A stretch of DNA of 10,646 nt, taken from the NCBI GenBank assembly GCA_015486475.1, contig WFRO01000276.1, forward strand, positions 1 to 10,646, given 5' to 3'. Below are positions 6,397-10,646 of this stretch, one piece after another; within the stretch, counting starts at the first letter, position 1; each line of letters starts with the position of its first letter. The translations under genes were made by a program, and so were the position numbers. The DNA is from Bacteroidales bacterium (GTDB taxonomy: Bacteria; Bacteroidota; Bacteroidia; Bacteroidales; VadinHA17). The notes under the pieces are model-generated. The model was not told the origin of the DNA. It did no database searches and saw only the letters and a list, made by a program, of their open reading frames with translations.

Positions 6397-6444
6397 AAGG
6401 AAAGAACAGATCCTTTCATTTAAAGTAGAAATAAGAATACACCT

Positions 6445-8316
6445 ATGAAGAAGCTCTTTCTTTTTTCTCTCCTGAGCCTTTTCTTCCTGAGTGTCCGGGG
6501 GGCCTCCGGACCTTTGCAGGCGTATGACGTTAAGTGGTACTTCCTGGATCTGGAGGTGAATGACACGAACACCTTTATCAGGGGTGCTGCCCATGTGCTG
6601 GCTGTGGTAACGGAGGACGATCTATCTGCCTGGGTATTGCAGCTCACCGATAGCCTCCGCGTGGATTCGGTGCATGTCAACGGTCAGCGTTCGGATTTTA
6701 CACATGATCAGGATTCGCTGCGCATCACCCTGGCGCCGGCAGCGAAGGGGGATATGCTCGAGGCTGTGATCTGGTATCACGGTACGGCTCCCACGGGCGG
6801 ATTTTTCAGTGCGGTGACCAGCAAGGAAGATGAGACCTGGCACCAGCGGGTCACCTGGACACTCTCCGAGCCGTATGCTGCGATGGAGTGGTTCCCGTGC
6901 AAGCAGTCCCTGACCGACAAGGCCGATTCGTCGGCCGTTTGGATTACGGTGGACAGCGGACTCGTTGCCGGATCCAACGGTGTGCTGGAGGGCGTGGACA
7001 CCCTGGCCGGGGGCACCCGTCTGCGGTACCGCTGGCATCACCATCATCCCATCGATTATTACCTGATCTCGTTTGCGGTATCTCCCTATCGTGTGGTGGA
7101 CCAGTATGCTCACAATATACGGCAGGAGGGCGACTCCCTGCTGATACGCAACCTGATCTACCGCGATGCGGATTTCCTTGAGCAGAACAGGGGGAACATG
7201 GAGGAGACCCTCCGCCTGATAGAGCTCTATTCCCGGCTTTTCGGGCCTTATCCTTTTGCTGACGAGAAGTACGGCCACTGTCTCGCACCCATGGGCGGAG
7301 GCATGGAGCATCAGACGATGACGACCCTGGCGGGTCTCGGCTTCACCCTGGTGTCGCACGAGATGGCCCACCAGTGGTTCGGCGATTATGTGACATGTGC
7401 CACCTGGCAGGATATATGGATCAACGAGGGCTTTGCTTCCTATGTGGAGTACCTGGCGCTGGAGAACCTGAAGAGCCGGCTGGATGCAAAGGCATGGATG
7501 GAGCATGCCCACAGTGAGGCGCTCAAAGAACCCGACGGAAGTGTTTATGTGCCTGTGGAGGAGCTGGACAACCTGTGGCGGATCTTTTCAGGCCGGCTAT
7601 CCTATAAAAAAGGAGCTTCCCTGCTCCACATGATCCGGTATGAGCTGGCGGACGACTCCCTTTTTTACCATGTACTGCAGACCTATCTGGAAGAATTCGG
7701 CGACAGTACGGCCACGGGAAAAGACTTCGAGGGGGTGCTGGAACAGGTCTCGGGGAAGGATCTTACATGGTTCTTTGACCAGTGGTATTATGGTACCGGA
7801 TACCCGGTGTTTGACATCAGCTGGTGGCAGAAAAAGGATACCCTCTATATACGGAGTGACCAGTCACCCTCGGGGGCTACTCCTTTCTTTCGTACCCACA
7901 TCGATTTCCGGCTGGAGACCTCCGAAGGGGACACGGTGGTGCGTTTTCTGCAGGAGGAGCCGGAAGAACTCTTCGTCCTGCCCTTTAACAGGTTTGTGAA
8001 TGCCCTGAAGATGGATCCTGAAGAATGGCTTTTATACAAGCTGGCCTCTTTTTCCCGGGTGATCGATCCTGAGAAGGAGGGGATGGTGATCATCTATCCG
8101 AACCCCGCCAGTGGGATGATCAGTATCCATCTGCCGGTGGTTGCCGGGGAGCTGCATCTTGAGGTCATGGACCTGGCGGGCCGGAAAGTGATGGAGAAGA
8201 TCTTGCCGGTGGCGCCTTACCGTTTTGATGCTTCTGTGCTGCCGGATGGGGTCTGGCTCTTCCGGATGGTATCGGGGCGTTACACCTGGACCCGCAAAGT
8301 GGTAGTCCAAAAATAA
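6445..8316 (+). CDS. M1 family metallo-aminopeptidase with T9SS C-terminal sorting domain
   Basis: A secreted zinc aminopeptidase of 623 residues that removes N-terminal residues from peptides. The N-terminal signal peptide is MKKLFLFSLLSLFFLSVRGA. Next comes the beta-rich M1 N-domain (about 25-215), then the catalytic domain with GGGMEHQ (284-290, the exopeptidase motif, GAMEN in classical enzymes), HEMAH (305-309) and Glu328 in WINEGF, giving the HExxH-x18-E zinc site. Tyr387 in RLSYKKG is the likely transition-state tyrosine. Residues 549-623 (IIYPNPASGMISI through the final KVVVQK) form a type A T9SS sorting domain, which directs export through the outer membrane and is normally cleaved. 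It follows a surface lipoprotein hydrolase in the same direction, suggesting a role in digesting external polymers. A strong terminator follows immediately. Confidence 0.93.
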   Translation: MKKLFLFSLLSLFFLSVRGASGPLQAYDVKWYFLDLEVNDTNTFIRGAAHVLAVVTEDDLSAWVLQLTDSLRVDSVHVNGQRSDFTHDQDSLRITLAPAAKGDMLEAVIWYHGTAPTGGFFSAVTSKEDETWHQRVTWTLSEPYAAMEWFPCKQSLTDKADSSAVWITVDSGLVAGSNGVLEGVDTLAGGTRLRYRWHHHHPIDYYLISFAVSPYRVVDQYAHNIRQEGDSLLIRNLIYRDADFLEQNRGNMEETLRLIELYSRLFGPYPFADEKYGHCLAPMGGGMEHQTMTTLAGLGFTLVSHEMAHQWFGDYVTCATWQDIWINEGFASYVEYLALENLKSRLDAKAWMEHAHSEALKEPDGSVYVPVEELDNLWRIFSGRLSYKKGASLLHMIRYELADDSLFYHVLQTYLEEFGDSTATGKDFEGVLEQVSGKDLTWFFDQWYYGTGYPVFDISWWQKKDTLYIRSDQSPSGATPFFRTHIDFRLETSEGDTVVRFLQEEPEELFVLPFNRFVNALKMDPEEWLLYKLASFSRVIDPEKEGMVIIYPNPASGMISIHLPVVAGELHLEVMDLAGRKVMEKILPVAPYRFDASVLPDGVWLFRMVSGRYTWTRKVVVQK

Positions 8317-8343
8317 AAAAAGCAGCCTGGGGCTGCTTTTTTT
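8315..8343. terminator. Strong bidirectional Rho-independent terminator
   Basis: Seven A, a 6-bp GC-rich stem extension (GCAGCC / GGCTGC), a TGG loop and seven T make a perfect 13-bp inverted repeat. The A/T ends give a T-tract on both strands, so it can end the M1 peptidase transcript from the left and the symporter operon transcript from the right. Its first bases are part of the M1 stop codon. Confidence 0.93.
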
Positions 8344-8359
8344 ATGCCGGGAGCACGGA

Positions 8360-8578
8360 TCATTCCGTGCTTTTGTTCTCTTTTCTTTTGTCCAGCCAGG
8401 CCAGCAACAGCATGAAGAGTCCGAAGGCCAGCATGAAGAGTCCTGTCCACAGGTTGATGTTGACGTCCAGCGAACGATGGTACATGGCTTCTCCATTGGT
8501 GGCTGCCCCATAAATGGTGAGCAGCAGGCCCAGGATGGAGAAAAGCATTCCGATCGGTATTTTAATATCCAGTCCCAT
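8360..8578 (-). CDS. Small two-helix membrane protein, likely symporter accessory subunit
   Basis: A protein of 72 residues with two hydrophobic helices (about 7-27 and 43-62) joined by a short loop with NGEAMYHRSLDVNINLW, and a charged tail, DKRKENKSTE. The positive tail suggests a cytoplasmic C-terminus, hence a hairpin with both ends inside. It lies 19 bases after the symporter stop and before the terminator, so it is the last gene of that operon. I recall similar unnamed small proteins beside SSS symporters in other Bacteroidota, but there is no named family I can state. A role in symporter stability or regulation is an inference from position and topology. Confidence 0.75.
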   Translation of the reverse strand: MGLDIKIPIGMLFSILGLLLTIYGAATNGEAMYHRSLDVNINLWTGLFMLAFGLFMLLLAWLDKRKENKSTE

Positions 8579-8597
8579 GATTCAGTGTTTTTAAGGT

Positions 8598-10355
8598 TTA
8601 CCAGAAAATAATTGTGAGGACGATGGCTACAGCGCCTACACAGATAGCCAGGAACTCGGGAGAGCGTACGAAAGGAACGTCTTTGTTCACGATCCTGGGC
8701 GTCAGGGAGTAAACCAGTCCTTTCAGCTCCTCTTCCGATTTTTTCTGTTTGGTCATCAGGGTGATGATGACCGTCAGGATGAGGGCGAGCGAGAAGGCGA
8801 AAATGGCGGTCCAGAAGTTCTGGGCCATTTCGCTGGGATAGACATGGATGGGGTGACCACCCACCAGCCATCCTCCTTTCACCAGCGAGGTGGCTCCGGC
8901 AGGCTGGGTGAGCCCGTGATGGATGGCGGCGATGAAAGTTCCCGATAACAGGCCGTAGAAAGCCGCGTGACCGGTGGTGCGTTTCCAGAACATCCCCAGC
9001 AGGAAGGTGGCGAACAAAGGCGCGTTGATGAAGGCGAAGATCAGCTGCAGGAAGTCCATGACATTGTTGAACACCCGCGCCACATAAGCGGTCAGGATAC
9101 TCAGCAGGACACCCACCACGGTGGTCCACTGTCCCACCTTCAGGTAGTGTTTATCAGATCCTTTGGAGTAGATGTAGCTCTGGTAGATATCATAGGTCCA
9201 CACCGTATTGAAGGCTGTGACATTACCTGCCATCCCCGACATGAAGCTGGCAAAAAGAGCAGTGATGCCCAGCCCCAGCAATCCGATGGGGTAGTAAGAC
9301 TTCAACAGCATGGGGATGACGGTGTCATAGTTATAACTGTTCCCTTTCATGGGCAGGGAGAAATCGATCGAGGGGTCCATGGTCATGGCGATGGCGATCA
9401 TGCCGGGGAGGATGACCAGGAAGGGGATGAACATTTTGGGGATGGCGCCGATGAGCGGGGTCTTGCGGGCGGCGGTCATGTCGCCGGCGGCCATGGCACG
9501 CTGCACCACGAGGAAGTTGGTGCCCCAGTAACCGAAGGAGAGGACAAAGCCCAGGCCCATGATCAGGCCGAACCACTCGACTCCCATGGGGTTGGTCGCG
9601 GCATGACCCATGTACTTCCAGGTGTGGGTCCAGGCGCCGGGCTGGAAGCCGTTGGAGGTGGCTACCACGTCGAGCTGGGTCTTCAGCCCTTCCCATCCGC
9701 CGATGTGGATCAGCGCCAGGATCACCAGCGGCGTGAAACCCATCACGATCAGGAAGAACTGCAACACCTCGTTATAGATGGCCGAGGAGAGACCGCCCAG
9801 ATAGGTGTACAGCAGCACGATGAAGGCCGAGATAAAGAGATACACATCAAAGGGGGTCATGTGCCATCCCAGGACGTTCACGGTGAAATGAAAGGGCAGG
9901 ATGGTCTGGGCCAGCAGGGCCAGCGCGTACATCGAGATCCCCGAAGCGAAAATGGTCATCAGCGCAAAGGAGAAAGCGTTGAAACCCCTGGTTTTCTCAT
10001 CGAAACGCAACTTGAGGTATTCCGGTACCGACCGGGCCTTAGAGCCGTAATAAAAAGGCATCATGAAGATGGCCAGGAAGATCATGGCCGGGATGGCCCC
10101 CAGCCAGTAAAAGTGTATCGTCGTGGCCCCGTACTTGGCTCCCGAGGCAGCCATGCCGATCACCTCCAGGGCTCCCAGGTTGGCCGAGATAAAGGCCAGT
10201 CCTGTCACCCAGGCAGGCAACGAACGGCCTGCCTCCAGGAAGGCTTTCGACGACTTCATGAATTTCTTCAGTGCCCAGCCTATGCCCAGCACAAATGCAA
10301 AATAAATGATGATGATCGTATAATCGATCCATCCGAGCATGAAAGAGTTTTCCAT
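8598..10355 (-). CDS. Sodium:solute symporter (SSS/SLC5 family), probable galactose or related sugar
   Basis: An inner-membrane sodium-coupled transporter of 585 residues with about 14 hydrophobic helices. SSS hallmarks are the first helices with GLAFISANLGALEVIGMAASG (split for length: residues 52-72), the KARSVPEYLKLRF segment (106-118), RAMAAGD (286-292) and the Na2-site helix ending in TVWTYDIYQ (384-392). In Vibrio SGLT two adjacent serines line the Na2 site; aligned by eye, the positions here are Ser373 and Gly374, and I believe this SGMAGN form is common in this subgroup. The 3' end of galK lies 160 bases upstream in the same orientation, which makes galactose the best guess for the substrate; no substrate residue was verified. 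The start is ATG 10355, after the A-rich leader CCTAAAAACGCTGGCAT. No convincing promoter was found in the 160-base gap, so it may be read through from galK. Confidence 0.88.
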   Translation of the reverse strand: MENSFMLGWIDYTIIIIYFAFVLGIGWALKKFMKSSKAFLEAGRSLPAWVTGLAFISANLGALEVIGMAASGAKYGATTIHFYWLGAIPAMIFLAIFMMPFYYGSKARSVPEYLKLRFDEKTRGFNAFSFALMTIFASGISMYALALLAQTILPFHFTVNVLGWHMTPFDVYLFISAFIVLLYTYLGGLSSAIYNEVLQFFLIVMGFTPLVILALIHIGGWEGLKTQLDVVATSNGFQPGAWTHTWKYMGHAATNPMGVEWFGLIMGLGFVLSFGYWGTNFLVVQRAMAAGDMTAARKTPLIGAIPKMFIPFLVILPGMIAIAMTMDPSIDFSLPMKGNSYNYDTVIPMLLKSYYPIGLLGLGITALFASFMSGMAGNVTAFNTVWTYDIYQSYIYSKGSDKHYLKVGQWTTVVGVLLSILTAYVARVFNNVMDFLQLIFAFINAPLFATFLLGMFWKRTTGHAAFYGLLSGTFIAAIHHGLTQPAGATSLVKGGWLVGGHPIHVYPSEMAQNFWTAIFAFSLALILTVIITLMTKQKKSEEELKGLVYSLTPRIVNKDVPFVRSPEFLAICVGAVAIVLTIIFW

Positions 10356-10426
10356 ATGCCAGCGTTTTTAGGTTAGTGTTATGGTCGTAAAAATCTTTTT
10401 CTTTTTCCTCTTACTCCTTCAACTTT

Positions 10427-10510
10427 CGAGTCCCGCAACTCTTAGGATCTTCGATTCTATAGAGTTGCGAGGATGCTCGCAGATCTCCGATCTGCGGCAC
10501 TTCGAGCATC
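10427..10510. repeat. Stacked palindromes between galK and the symporter gene
   Basis: Two strong inverted repeats occur in 84 bases. CGCAACTCT / AGAGTTGCG (10434-10442 and 10461-10469) has 9 bp and an 18-base loop, and is flanked by partly complementary CGAGTCC and GGATGCTCG. CGCAGATC / GATCTGCG (10478-10485 and 10489-10496) has 8 bp and a 3-base loop, and is enclosed by GATGCTCG / CGAGCATC (10472-10479 and 10503-10510), which partly overlaps its left arm. A tandem GCATCAA pair follows at 10506-10519. No T-run is present. It may be a palindromic intergenic repeat, or an mRNA processing or stability element that sets galK and symporter levels apart. Confidence 0.5.
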
Positions 10511-10515
10511 AAGCA

Positions 10516-10646
10516 TCAAGCTTCCCCGTCCGAACGGATGACACCGTTCATCCGGGCGGGGAGCTTCTTCACCCCGTCACCTACCTCCGCCACATAAAAG
10601 TCAGCCTTCAGCCCTGTTTTTTCCGTGTAGGCTTTGTCCAGATCCC
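10516..10646 (-). CDS. galK: Galactokinase, C-terminal end only (5' part outside window)
   Basis: The last 42 codons of a gene entering from the right edge, read on the minus strand from the codon at 10644 to TGA at 10516-10518. The visible protein starts DLDKAYTEKTGLKADFYVAE and continues VGDGVKKL, then a tail PARMNGVIRSDGEA. Galactokinases end with the pattern Y...TG(I/L)...FYV....GA (E. coli: KTGIKETFYVCKPSQGAG, from memory), which fits well. The enzyme phosphorylates galactose with ATP in the Leloir pathway. The tail of about 14 residues extends past the usual end of the family and is encoded by a strong inverted repeat (10524-10561). The call rests on a short fragment, supported by the neighbouring sugar symporter. 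Confidence 0.75.
   Translation of the reverse strand, partial: DLDKAYTEKTGLKADFYVAEVGDGVKKLPARMNGVIRSDGEA
10524..10561 (-). repeat. Inverted repeat inside the 3' end of galK
   Basis: CCCCG / CGGGG (10524-10528 and 10557-10561) encloses two competing inner stems: CGGATGA / TCATCCG (10535-10541 and 10548-10554) and GAACGG / CCGTTC (10532-10537 and 10544-10549). No T-run follows on the minus strand, so it is not a standard terminator. It could stabilise or attenuate the galK-symporter mRNA. Confidence 0.4.

Noticed and set aside
6396..6416. AAAGGA / TCCTTT hairpin between the lipase-like gene and the M1 gene as a terminator
   Set aside because: It has only 6 A/T-rich pairs, a 9-base loop and no T-run; too weak to call.
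8032..9129. 365-codon minus-strand frame spanning the M1 3' end, the terminator and the symporter 3' end
   Set aside because: It crosses a strong terminator and overlaps three supported genes in other frames, with no coherent protein features.
8967..10376. Long open frame (469 codons) on the plus strand across the symporter gene
   Set aside because: It is antisense to an unmistakable SSS transporter, and its translation is Gly/His/Asp/Gln-rich without any domain. It is a shadow frame.
1..10646. CRISPR arrays, tRNAs, insertion sequences, attachment sites
   Set aside because: No regularly spaced repeats, tRNA-like cloverleaf, transposase or integrase frame was seen on either strand.

Overview
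The window looks like an ordinary chromosomal stretch from a member of the Bacteroidota, most likely Bacteroidales. The reasons are: a DUF7033-type polysaccharide deacetylase; an M1 peptidase ending in a type IX secretion (T9SS) sorting domain; a lipoprotein with an acidic surface-export signal after its cysteine; A/T-rich leaders without clear Shine-Dalgarno sequences; and a promoter close to the Bacteroidetes TTTG / TAnnTTTG consensus. I see no tRNA, rRNA, CRISPR array, transposase, phage or conjugation gene. Genes are tightly packed and no gene-free stretch exceeds 300 bases.

Layout. (1) 1-2976, plus strand: the 3' part of mutS2 (ATPase plus Smr nuclease domain, N-terminus outside the window), a terminator-like hairpin, a REP-like palindrome, then a NodB-fold polysaccharide deacetylase. 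(2) 2983-5006, minus strand, read from right to left: a cysteine-free PerR-type Fur regulator, a Prx6-type 1-Cys peroxiredoxin, a good terminator, then a secreted protein that appears to be a catalytically dead relative of low-molecular-weight (LMW) protein tyrosine phosphatase / ArsC. (3) 5194-8316, plus strand: a surface lipoprotein of the secretory-lipase / alpha-beta-hydrolase type and a T9SS-secreted M1 aminopeptidase, ended by a strong bidirectional terminator. (4) 8360-10646, minus strand, read from right to left: the last 42 codons of a galactokinase (galK), a 160-base spacer with stacked palindromes, an SSS-family sodium/sugar symporter, and a 72-residue two-helix membrane protein.

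How they work together. perR and the peroxiredoxin form a peroxide-stress unit. A 12-of-14 match to the classical Per box (5039-5053) overlaps the -7 element of the predicted perR promoter, which implies peroxide-relieved autoregulation of both genes. The lipase-like lipoprotein and the M1 peptidase look like a pair of exported digestive enzymes. galK, the symporter and the small membrane protein look like a galactose uptake and phosphorylation operon.

The least expected items are the secreted, cysteine-free phosphatase-like protein (catalytic Cys and Arg positions replaced by Gly and Leu), the cysteine-free PerR with an intact metal-sensing site, and the structured leader of the lipase gene, which carries a perfect 16-bp palindrome, a nested hairpin and a possible 18-codon leader ORF.
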